NCBI RefSeq assembly: GCF_035325945.1
Contig: NZ_DAOKYX010000005.1
Coordinates: forward strand, 1 to 64,000
Direction of reading: 5' to 3'
DNA: 64,000 bases
Source: Parvibaculum sp035325945
GTDB lineage: Bacteria; Pseudomonadota; Alphaproteobacteria; Parvibaculales; Parvibaculaceae
Made by a program: the position numbers and the translations under genes. Positions 41,990 to 49,547 of the stretch are shown piece after piece (the stretch's first letter is position 1; each line of letters begins with the position of its first letter). Below the pieces are notes generated by a model, which saw only the letters and a list, made by a program, of their open reading frames with translations, did no database searches and was not told the origin of the DNA.

Positions 41990-43195
41990 TTAGCTCTTCG
42001 GCAGGCCGAGAACACGCTCGCCAATGATGTTGTGCTGAATTTCGCTGGTGCCGCCGCCGATGGTGGCGGAGAAGGCATTGAAATAGGAACGCTGCCAGAG
42101 GCCGCGCTCATAGGCGAGATCGTCGCCCACATAATAGGCGGCGTTGGCGCCCTGAAGCGACAGCGCGAACTGGTTGAGGCGGCGCTGATACTCGCTGCCG
42201 ACGAGCTTCGACGACATGGCGATCGAAGCGGGGCGATCGGAGGTGAGCGCCTTGATGCGCGCGCGCGAAGAATTGAGCGACTGACCGCGCTCCTCCATGA
42301 TGAACTGGACGAGCCTGTCGCGGATCAGCGGATCCTCGATGGCGGGCCGCCCGTTGCGCTGCGCGACGCGCGCCAGCGCCACGACCTCGGCCACTTCCTT
42401 GCTCATCATCGAATGGCCGCCGGCCTGCCCGCCGACCGCGCCACGCTCGAAGGCGAGCGTCGCCATGGCGACCTGCCAGCCGCCGCCTTCCTTACCGATG
42501 AGGCAGGTGTCGGAGATGCGCGCGTCGGTGAAGAAGGTCTGGTTGAAGCCGTATTCGCCCGTGAGCTTGCGGATCGGCACGACCTCGATGCCCGGTATGC
42601 GCATGGGGATGAGGAAGAAGCTCAGCCCTTCATACTTGTTGTTCGCATTCGGATTGGTGCGCGCGAGCAGGATCATGTACTTCGCATGCACGCCGAGGCT
42701 CGTCCAGATCTTGCTGCCATTGAGCACGAACTCGTTGCCGTCACGCTCCGCCTTGAGCTGCGCATTGCCGAGATCCGAGCCGTGGTCCGGCTCGGAGAAG
42801 CCCTGGCACCAGATGTCCTCGGCGCTCAGAATGCCAGGAATGTAAGCCTTCTTCTGCTCGTCGGAACCCATGTTGAGAATGAGCGGACCGGCCCAGTTGA
42901 GGCCGATCGTGTTCATCATGAAAGGCACCTTCTGGCGCACCATCTCGCGCGTCACGATGTCCTGAAGCTGCTGGGGCTTGCCGCCGCCGCCATACTCCTT
43001 CGGCCACGCCATGCCGAGATAGCCCGCCTCATAGACCTTTCGCTGCCAGTCGCGAAGGAAATAGAACTGCTCGTCGGTTCCCACTTCCATGAAGGATTGC
43101 GGCAGGAGAAACCCCGGATCGGCGGGCTTGTTCTCCTCGAACCAGGCCCGCACCTCCTTGCGGAATTCGTCGAGCTCCTGTTTGCTCAGGCTCAT
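41990..43195 (-). CDS. acyl-CoA dehydrogenase, large-subunit type
   Basis: 401-residue acyl-CoA dehydrogenase starting at ATG 43195 (MSLSKQELDEFRKEVRAWFEEN). WCQGFSEPDHGSDLGN (about 129-144) marks the beta domain, and the C-terminus TIGGGTSEIQHNIIGERVLGLP lacks the MCAD Glu. A Glu in TLAFERGAVGG (about 250) sits in the isovaleryl/long-chain catalytic position. It is flanked by a third dehydrogenase 16 bases upstream and the small-subunit type 15 bases downstream, all in one operon. Long-chain or branched acyl-CoA is expected; citronellyl-CoA (AtuD-like role) is one candidate, not shown. Confidence 0.92.
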   Translation of the reverse strand: MSLSKQELDEFRKEVRAWFEENKPADPGFLLPQSFMEVGTDEQFYFLRDWQRKVYEAGYLGMAWPKEYGGGGKPQQLQDIVTREMVRQKVPFMMNTIGLNWAGPLILNMGSDEQKKAYIPGILSAEDIWCQGFSEPDHGSDLGNAQLKAERDGNEFVLNGSKIWTSLGVHAKYMILLARTNPNANNKYEGLSFFLIPMRIPGIEVVPIRKLTGEYGFNQTFFTDARISDTCLIGKEGGGWQVAMATLAFERGAVGGQAGGHSMMSKEVAEVVALARVAQRNGRPAIEDPLIRDRLVQFIMEERGQSLNSSRARIKALTSDRPASIAMSSKLVGSEYQRRLNQFALSLQGANAAYYVGDDLAYERGLWQRSYFNAFSATIGGGTSEIQHNIIGERVLGLPKS

Positions 43196-43211
43196 TGGTC
43201 GTCCCTTTCCA

Positions 43212-44402
43212 TCAAATTCCAAGCTGACGGGCGGCAAGATCGCGCATGATCTCCTCCGACCCGCCGCCAATCGCGTTCACCCGCACCTCGCGATAGATGC
43301 GCTCCACGCGGCAGCCGCGCATATAGCCGGCGCCGCCCATGATCTGCATCGCCTCGCGGGCGCAAAACTCCATCGTCAGCGTCGCCTGCACCTTGAGCAA
43401 GGAAAGATCCGCGACCGGCGTCTCCCCCGCCTTCACGCGCACCACGCACTGCTCCAGATATGCCTGCGTCGCCGCGATCTTGCGAGCCATCTCGGCAAAT
43501 TTGTGCCGGATGACCTGATGATCCGCAAGCCGCTTGCCAAACGTCTCTCGATCCCGCGCCCAGGCCAGCGCATCCTCGAAACAGACGCGCGCATGAGCCA
43601 CAGCGCTCGCGGCAAGGCCGATGCGCTCATTGTTGAAGTTGAGCATGACACCGAGGAAACCCTGATTTTCCTCGCCGATGAGATTTTCCTTCGGCACGCG
43701 AACGTCGTCGAAATAGAGCGCGGCCGTGTCCGACGACCACCAACCCTGCTTCTTCAACGGCGTGCGGGTGAAGCCCGGCATGTCACGCTCGAGCAGCAGG
43801 AGCGAGATGCCCTTGGCGCCGGGGCCACCCGTGCGAACGGCGACGGTGTAGAAATCAGCCCGCATGCCACCGGTGATGAACATCTTCGAACCGTTGACGA
43901 CATAGTGATCGCCGTCGCGCACGGCGCGCGTCTTGAGGTTCGCCACGTCCGATCCGCCGGAAGGTTCGGTGATCGCCAGCGCGTGGATTTTCTCGCCCGC
44001 GAGAACCTGCGGTGCGACGCGGGACTTGATCGCTTCGGACCCGATGGCGAGCACCGGTGGCAGGCCGATGCCATGCACCATAAGGCTTGCATTGACGCCG
44101 CCGGCGCCAAGCCGCGCCAGCTCTTCCGCCGTGACGATCGAATACATCGGATCGTCGACAGGCGTGCCGCCATATTCTTCCGGGTAACCGAGGCCGATCA
44201 GCCCGATCTCGGCCGCCTTCCTGTAAAGCTCGCGCGGAAACTCGCCCGCTTCCTCCCAGGCATCGACATACGGCATCATCTCCGTCTCGACGAACTTGCG
44301 GAGAGTTGCCCGCCAGGCGCGATGATCGTCGGTATAGAGCGGTCCCATATAGCGGTGGTCAAAATCGATCGGGCTTTCGCCGCCGGAATACTTGAGTGAC
44401 AT
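43212..44402 (-). CDS. acyl-CoA dehydrogenase (isovaleryl/citronellyl-CoA type)
   Basis: 396-residue acyl-CoA dehydrogenase of the isovaleryl/long-chain branch. LGYPEEYGGTPV, ALAITEPSGGSDVANL (about 141-156), NFNNERIGLAA with the probable catalytic Glu at about 259, and the C-terminal QIMGGAGYMRGCRVERIYREV with IGGGSEEIMRDLAARQLG all fit. It looks catalytically complete alone. By position next to an AtuA-like protein and a geranyl-type carboxylase it is the best AtuD (citronellyl-CoA dehydrogenase) candidate. The gene lies 17 bases downstream of the GST gene. Confidence 0.92.
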   Translation of the reverse strand: MSLKYSGGESPIDFDHRYMGPLYTDDHRAWRATLRKFVETEMMPYVDAWEEAGEFPRELYRKAAEIGLIGLGYPEEYGGTPVDDPMYSIVTAEELARLGAGGVNASLMVHGIGLPPVLAIGSEAIKSRVAPQVLAGEKIHALAITEPSGGSDVANLKTRAVRDGDHYVVNGSKMFITGGMRADFYTVAVRTGGPGAKGISLLLLERDMPGFTRTPLKKQGWWSSDTAALYFDDVRVPKENLIGEENQGFLGVMLNFNNERIGLAASAVAHARVCFEDALAWARDRETFGKRLADHQVIRHKFAEMARKIAATQAYLEQCVVRVKAGETPVADLSLLKVQATLTMEFCAREAMQIMGGAGYMRGCRVERIYREVRVNAIGGGSEEIMRDLAARQLGI

Positions 44403-44419
44403 TCTGCCGCTCCGCCGTG

Positions 44420-45031
44420 TCAGAGCGCGATGGCGCGCTGGAAGGCCGGGCGCTCGCTCAGCCGCTTGTAATAGGCTTCCGTATTCGGCTTGAAGCCGCC
44501 CCTGAGGCCCAGCGTATCCGCGAGATAGAGCGCGTAGCCCACACAGATGTCGGCGATGGTGAAACGGCCTGCGCAGAGATATTCACGTTCGCCCGCCGCC
44601 TGCTCGACGCTTTTCAGGCGCGAGAAGAACCACTGGGTATAATCGTCCGCCGCCTGCTTCAGCCGCCGCTCCTCCGGCTCGAGCTGCGTATAGCGAAGCA
44701 CAATGGTCTGCGGGAAGGTGAGCGTCGCGTCGCTTCTGTGCAGCCAGTTGAGATAGAGGCCGTAATCCTTGTCCTTCGGCGTGAGGCCGATGGTGGTCGG
44801 TCCGTAGCAATCGACGAGATACTGACAGATGCCCGCTGACTCCGTCATGGTGAGGTCGCCATCCGTCATGGTCGGCACGGTGCCCAGCGGATTGATATCG
44901 AGATAGCCTTCGCGGAAGAAGCGCGGCGGAAACTTCATCGATTCGAGTTCATAGGGAATCCCCATTTCCTCGAGCGTCCAGAGAGGACGCACCGAGCGCG
45001 CGCCCTTGCAGTGATAAAGCTTGATCGTCAT
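44420..45031 (-). CDS. glutathione S-transferase family protein inside the atu-like operon
   Basis: A 203-residue GST with an N-terminal thioredoxin-like domain (IKLYHCKGARSVRPLWTLEEMGIPYELE, NPLGTVPTM, TESAGICQYLVD) and a helical C-terminal domain (YLCAGRFTIADICVGYALYLA, LSERPAFQRAIAL). The Ser in ARS may activate glutathione. Its ATG overlaps the stop of the biotin-carboxylase gene (4 bases), so it is translationally coupled within the catabolic operon. Known atu and liu clusters carry no GST, making this insertion notable. A glutathione-dependent isomerase or detoxification step on an unsaturated terpenoid intermediate is possible. Confidence 0.9.
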   Translation of the reverse strand: MTIKLYHCKGARSVRPLWTLEEMGIPYELESMKFPPRFFREGYLDINPLGTVPTMTDGDLTMTESAGICQYLVDCYGPTTIGLTPKDKDYGLYLNWLHRSDATLTFPQTIVLRYTQLEPEERRLKQAADDYTQWFFSRLKSVEQAAGEREYLCAGRFTIADICVGYALYLADTLGLRGGFKPNTEAYYKRLSERPAFQRAIAL

Positions 45032-47040
45032 GCCTCTGAGGCTCCGCTTCCCGTTTGTTCCATCTCGATCATGAGCGTGTTCGCCGGCACCTGATCGCCA
45101 AGAGCGACATTCACCGCCGTCACCTTGCCGCTCCGCGTCGCGTTGATCTCATGCTCCATCTTCATCGCTTCGAGCACCACGAGCGATTGACCTTCGGCAA
45201 CCTCATCGCCCACGGCGACATTGAGCCGAAGGATCTTGCCATGCATGGGCGCAAGGATGTGCCCGCCCGACGCCGTTTCATCCGCGCCTTTGGCGCGCTT
45301 CAGAAGATTGTCGAAAACGAAGCTGCGCCCATCAACCGCGAGATGGAGCTTCGCTTCGCCGCTTGCGAGATGGCGCAGCGTCTTCTGCACATTGTCGATG
45401 AGAACGCGCGCGACGCCAGCTTCGTCGTGCAGCACCTCGACATTGTGGGTGCTGTCTCTCTCCTCGACCTTGTAGCGCTCGCCGCCCAGCGCGCTGACGC
45501 GGAACTCGACCGGCGCTTCCTCGCCCAGCGCATAGGAAAAACGGCTCGCAAGCCTGCCGGCGCTCGCCCAATCCTTGAGCCTCGGCGTCAGCGCCACCGC
45601 ACGGACGGCCGCTTCATCACGCGCCGCGCGATATTGCAGCACGGAGGCAAGCACTGCTTGCGCTCGCGTGGGCCGCGCGACCTCGAAGCCTGTTTCGCCG
45701 AAATTCTCCGCAAGGAAGGCCGTCGTCGCCTCGCCCGCAGCGAAACGCTCCTGCGCAAGAATGGCGACGAGAAAGTCCTTGTTCGTCACCGGGCCGAAGA
45801 CGGTCGTTTCTTCCAGCGCGCGGATGAGCCTCCGCCGCGCCTCGTCGCGATCGCTTCCCCAGGCAATGATCTTGGCGATCATCGGATCGTAGAAGGGCGA
45901 AATCTCCTGCCCTTCGCGCAGGCCATGATCGATGCGGATGCCATCGCCGCTCGCGGGGCGCCACACATCGACACGGCCGCTCGCGGGGAGGAAATTGTTG
46001 GACGGGTCCTCGGCATAAAGGCGGACCTCGATCGCGTGCCCTTCAAGCGTCACATCGTCCTGCGTGAGCGGCAGCGCCTCGCCCCGCGCCACGCGAAGCT
46101 GGAGCGCGACGAGATCGAGGCCGGTGACAAGCTCCGTCACCGGATGCTCGACCTGAAGGCGCGTATTCATTTCGAGGAAGTAGAATTCGCCATCGCGGTC
46201 GAGCAGGAATTCGACCGTGCCCGCGCCCTCATATTTGATGCTGCGCGCGGCCTCCACCGCCGCGCGGCCCATCATGTCGCGCAGGCCCGGCGTCATCACC
46301 GGACAGGGCGCCTCCTCCACGACCTTCTGGTGACGGCGCTGCACGGAGCAATCGCGCTCGCCGAGGTGAATGACGTGACCGTGGCTGTCGCCGAAAACCT
46401 GTATCTCGACATGGCGCGGCTGCTGCACCGCCTTTTCGAGGATGAGTTCGTCCGAGCCGAACGCATTGAGCGCCTCGGAGCGCGCCGAGGCGAGAGCCGC
46501 GACGAGCTGATCCTTCCGCTCGACAAGGCGCATGCCGCGACCGCCGCCGCCTGCCGCCGCCTTCACCATGACCGGATAGCCGATCCCGTCCGCGGCCGCG
46601 ACGAAGGTCGCATCCGACTGATCGCGGCCCTCATAGCCCGGCACGCAGGGAACGCCCGCCGCGATCATGCGGCGCTTGGCTTCCGCCTTGTTGCCCATGA
46701 GATGGATCGCATCGGCCGAAGGCCCGATGAAGACGAGCCCCGCTTCCGCGCATGCGCGGGCGAATGCGGCATTCTCGGAGAGAAAGCCGTAACCGGGATG
46801 GACGGCATCCGCCCCCGTCGCTGCCGCGGCTTTGAGCAGCCGCTCGGCATCGAGATAGGACGAGGCGACCGGCGCGGGGCCGATCAGAACCGCTTCATCG
46901 GCGAGCGCGACATGGGGCGCGCCGCCATCGGCTTCCGAATAGACGGCGACGGTGCGATAGCCAAGCGCACGCGCCGTGCGGATGACGCGCACGGCGATCT
47001 CGCCGCGATTGGCCACCAGTATCTTGCTGAAGTTCCTCAT
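45028..47040 (-). CDS. acyl-CoA carboxylase alpha subunit (biotin carboxylase + biotin carrier; AtuF-like)
   Basis: Biotin-dependent carboxylase alpha subunit, 670 aa from ATG 47040 (MRNFSKILVANRGEIAVRVI). It carries the biotin carboxylase N-domain (HPGYGFLSENAAFA), the ATP-grasp with GGGGRGMR and EEAPCPVMTPGLR, ERDCSVQRRHQKV and EMNTRLQVEHPVTE. A C-terminal biotinyl domain follows, with the biotin-accepting Lys at about 627 in LEAMKMEHE. ATP, bicarbonate and biotin give carboxybiotin for the beta subunit at 47884. Sequence alone does not separate acetyl, methylcrotonyl and geranyl types. Context with an AtuA-like protein favours geranyl-CoA carboxylase. It overlaps the GST gene by 4 bases. 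Confidence 0.9.
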   Translation of the reverse strand: MRNFSKILVANRGEIAVRVIRTARALGYRTVAVYSEADGGAPHVALADEAVLIGPAPVASSYLDAERLLKAAAATGADAVHPGYGFLSENAAFARACAEAGLVFIGPSADAIHLMGNKAEAKRRMIAAGVPCVPGYEGRDQSDATFVAAADGIGYPVMVKAAAGGGGRGMRLVERKDQLVAALASARSEALNAFGSDELILEKAVQQPRHVEIQVFGDSHGHVIHLGERDCSVQRRHQKVVEEAPCPVMTPGLRDMMGRAAVEAARSIKYEGAGTVEFLLDRDGEFYFLEMNTRLQVEHPVTELVTGLDLVALQLRVARGEALPLTQDDVTLEGHAIEVRLYAEDPSNNFLPASGRVDVWRPASGDGIRIDHGLREGQEISPFYDPMIAKIIAWGSDRDEARRRLIRALEETTVFGPVTNKDFLVAILAQERFAAGEATTAFLAENFGETGFEVARPTRAQAVLASVLQYRAARDEAAVRAVALTPRLKDWASAGRLASRFSYALGEEAPVEFRVSALGGERYKVEERDSTHNVEVLHDEAGVARVLIDNVQKTLRHLASGEAKLHLAVDGRSFVFDNLLKRAKGADETASGGHILAPMHGKILRLNVAVGDEVAEGQSLVVLEAMKMEHEINATRSGKVTAVNVALGDQVPANTLMIEMEQTGSGASEA

Positions 47041-47053
47041 GCTGTGGCCCCCG

Positions 47054-47866
47054 TCACGCGTCCGATACCGACCAGCGCGCCTTGCGTTTCTCGATGAAGG
47101 CGGCAACGCCTTCGCGCCCCTCCTCGCTCAGCATGCATTCGGCAAAGCCTCTGGCTGCGAAGTCGAGCGCCTCAGCGCGCGGGCGCCGCATGGCCTCGAA
47201 CAGGATCGCCTTGGTGACGGCGTTCGCACCGGGCGCGCAATTGGCGATCTGGGAAAGCACATCGGTGCAGATGCGGTCGAGATCGTCAGCGCCGTCGGCG
47301 AGGAAATGACCGATGCCGAGGCGCACCGCCTCCTCGCCCTTGAAGCGCGCGCCCGTGAGCATGAGCCGGCGCGCGGTCGTCAAGCCGACGCGCTCGACGA
47401 CGAATGGCGCGATCTGCGCGGGGGGAATGCCAAGGCTCGTCTCGCTGAGCTGGAAGCGCGTCTCGCGCTCGACAATGGTGACGTCGCCGACACAGGCAAG
47501 CCCCAGCCCGCCGCCGACAGCCCCGCCCTCCACCAGCATGACGACGACCTGAGGCTGCTCGTTGAGCTTGATCATGAGATCGCCGAAGGCGCGATTGCCG
47601 CGCGCGATCTCATCGGCATTGCCCGAACCCTGCATGCCTGACTTGAAGCCCTTGATATCGCCGCCCGCGCAGAAGACGCCGCCCTTGCCGCGGATGACGA
47701 GTGTGCGGATGGAGCGGTCGTCGCGTACCAAGTCGAGCACGGCCGCAAGCTCGCCCGTGACTTCCGCCGTCAGCGCATTGCGCGCCTCCGGCCTGTTGAA
47801 CCAGATGCGCAGCACGCTTTCTTCGCGTTCGAGGATCAGTGCGTTCGTCGCCGGAAGCGTCGTCAT
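47054..47866 (-). CDS. enoyl-CoA hydratase/isomerase (AtuE-like)
   Basis: Crotonase-fold hydratase of 270 aa starting at ATG 47866 with a GGGAGAA ribosome site; the longer frame overlaps the carboxylase gene. VLRIWFNRPEARNALT, VFCAGGDIKGF, and MLVEGGAVGGGLGLACVGD supply the oxyanion loops. QLSETSLGIPPAQIAPFV carries the loop where classical hydratases have the second Glu. It lies between carboxylase beta and alpha genes exactly as atuE lies between atuC and atuF in Pseudomonas. It would hydrate the carboxylated enoyl-CoA (isohexenyl-glutaconyl-CoA in the citronellol pathway). Activity is inferred. Confidence 0.88.
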   Translation of the reverse strand: MTTLPATNALILEREESVLRIWFNRPEARNALTAEVTGELAAVLDLVRDDRSIRTLVIRGKGGVFCAGGDIKGFKSGMQGSGNADEIARGNRAFGDLMIKLNEQPQVVVMLVEGGAVGGGLGLACVGDVTIVERETRFQLSETSLGIPPAQIAPFVVERVGLTTARRLMLTGARFKGEEAVRLGIGHFLADGADDLDRICTDVLSQIANCAPGANAVTKAILFEAMRRPRAEALDFAARGFAECMLSEEGREGVAAFIEKRKARWSVSDA

Positions 47867-47883
47867 ATTCCCTTCTCCCGAAA

Positions 47884-49506
47884 TCACATGCGTGCGATGC
47901 CGAAGCTGTTCGGCGTCACCTTGCGGTGCCGCGCCTCCCAGCACGTCTCGAGCAGAAAGCCCAGAACCCTGCGCGTATCGCGCGGGTCGATGAGCCCGTC
48001 GTCAAGCAGGTGGCCGGATGTGTAGAACGCATCCGACTGGCCATCGAAATGCTGGGTCAGCATGTCTTCCTGCGCCTTGATCTGCGCCTCGTCGAGCGTC
48101 AGGCCGCGCCGGGCGGCACCGGCCATCATCACCTGCGACATGGTGCGCGCCGCCTGCGCGCCGCCCATCACGCCAGTTTTCGTGTTCGGCCAGGAGAAGA
48201 CGAAATCTGGATCATAACCGCGTCCGCACATGCCGTAATTGCCGGCGCCGAAACTCGCGCCGATCATGAAGGTCAGGCGCGGAACGCTCACATTCGTGAC
48301 CGCCTGGATCATCTTCGAGCCATGCTTGATCATGCCCGCGCGCTCATACTGCGTGCCGACGAGATAGCCCGTCGTGTTCTGGAAGAAGACGAGCGGTATC
48401 TGCGCCTGATCGCAAAGCTGCATGAACTGCGCGGCCTTGGTCGCGCCGTCGGGGTCGATCGGACCATTATTTCCGATCAGGCCGAATGCCTGACCATAAA
48501 CCTCCGCCTGCAGACAGACGGTCGAAACGCCATAGGCAGGCTTGAAATCCAGAAGCTCGGAGCCATCGACGACACGCGCCACGACCTCGCGCACATCATA
48601 GGGCTTGCGGTAATCAAGCGGCACGACGCCCGCGATCTCGTCAGGATCGTAGAAAGGCTCCGCAAAGTCGCGCGCGGGCAGCGCCGGGCAGCGATCGTTC
48701 CATTGCAGGCGCGCCACCACTTCGCGCGCGATCAGAAGTCCGTGGCCGTCATCCTCTGCGAGATATTCGGCAAGCCCGGACACGGTCGCGTGCATCTCCG
48801 CGCCGCCAAGCTCCTCCTCCGTCGCAACCTCGCCCGTCGCGGCCTTGAGAAGCGCCGGACCGGCAAGGAACGCCTTGCCACGCCCCTTGATCGCAACGAC
48901 ATAGTCGCTGAGCCCCGGCATATAGGCGCCGCCTGCCGTCGAGGCACCATGGAGCACCGTGATGACGGGAAGCCCCGCCGCGCTCAGCCGCGCGAGATTG
49001 GCAAAGAGGCCGCCACCGGCGATGAAACCTTCGACGGTATATTTCATCAGGTCGGCGCCGGCGCTCTCGACCAGATGGATGAAGGGAAGCTTCTTCGCCA
49101 GAGCGATTTCCTGACACCGCCGGAGCCGGTAGCTGCCCGCATGCGTCATGGCGCCCGCATTGATGCCGCTGTCGTCGACAAGGATCGCTGCGCGCACGCC
49201 CGCGACGAAACCGATGCCGGCAATCACGCTGCCGCCGGGAACCGACTTCGCCGGATCGTTCGTATCGAGCAGATAGCCCGACATGTTGCCGATCTCGAGA
49301 AACGGCATGCCGGGATCGAGGAGCCGCGAGAGCCTTTCGCGCGGCGTCAGCTGACCGCGCTCGTCGAAACGGGCCTTGCGTTTTTCCGACTCGCGGAACG
49401 AGCGCCCGTTCAGTTCCTCGAGCTTCGCCGTCAGTTCAAGCATTTCCGCCCGATTGGTTCTGAACGCCTCAGACACCGTGCTGATTTTCGAGACGAAGCG
49501 TGGCAT
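47884..49506 (-). CDS. acyl-CoA carboxylase beta subunit (geranyl-CoA carboxylase AtuC-like)
   Basis: Carboxyltransferase of 540 aa with the two crotonase-like halves of the MCC/PCC/GCC family (HLVESAGADL, LHGASTAGGAYMPGLSDY, AGPALLKAATGEV, FFQNTTGYLVG and GASFGAGNYGMCGRGYDP). In the helix near residues 160-170 it reads FIAGGGLFANLARL. The methylcrotonyl enzyme in this same window (55119) has EHFGRIFYNQARM there. The resulting Phe-to-Gly change (Gly about 164 here) matches the reported difference between methylcrotonyl and geranyl-CoA carboxylases and would enlarge the acyl pocket. It follows the AtuA-like gene by 41 bases. Confidence 0.9.
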   Translation of the reverse strand: MPRFVSKISTVSEAFRTNRAEMLELTAKLEELNGRSFRESEKRKARFDERGQLTPRERLSRLLDPGMPFLEIGNMSGYLLDTNDPAKSVPGGSVIAGIGFVAGVRAAILVDDSGINAGAMTHAGSYRLRRCQEIALAKKLPFIHLVESAGADLMKYTVEGFIAGGGLFANLARLSAAGLPVITVLHGASTAGGAYMPGLSDYVVAIKGRGKAFLAGPALLKAATGEVATEEELGGAEMHATVSGLAEYLAEDDGHGLLIAREVVARLQWNDRCPALPARDFAEPFYDPDEIAGVVPLDYRKPYDVREVVARVVDGSELLDFKPAYGVSTVCLQAEVYGQAFGLIGNNGPIDPDGATKAAQFMQLCDQAQIPLVFFQNTTGYLVGTQYERAGMIKHGSKMIQAVTNVSVPRLTFMIGASFGAGNYGMCGRGYDPDFVFSWPNTKTGVMGGAQAARTMSQVMMAGAARRGLTLDEAQIKAQEDMLTQHFDGQSDAFYTSGHLLDDGLIDPRDTRRVLGFLLETCWEARHRKVTPNSFGIARM

Positions 49507-49547
49507 TCGAGCACCCTCTCAGAATTGATGGTCGCCTGTTACGATCC

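Noticed and set aside
45055..47097. 680-codon forward frame antisense to the carboxylase alpha gene
   Set aside because: The reverse strand encodes a complete biotin carboxylase with all motifs; the forward frame has no recognisable domain.
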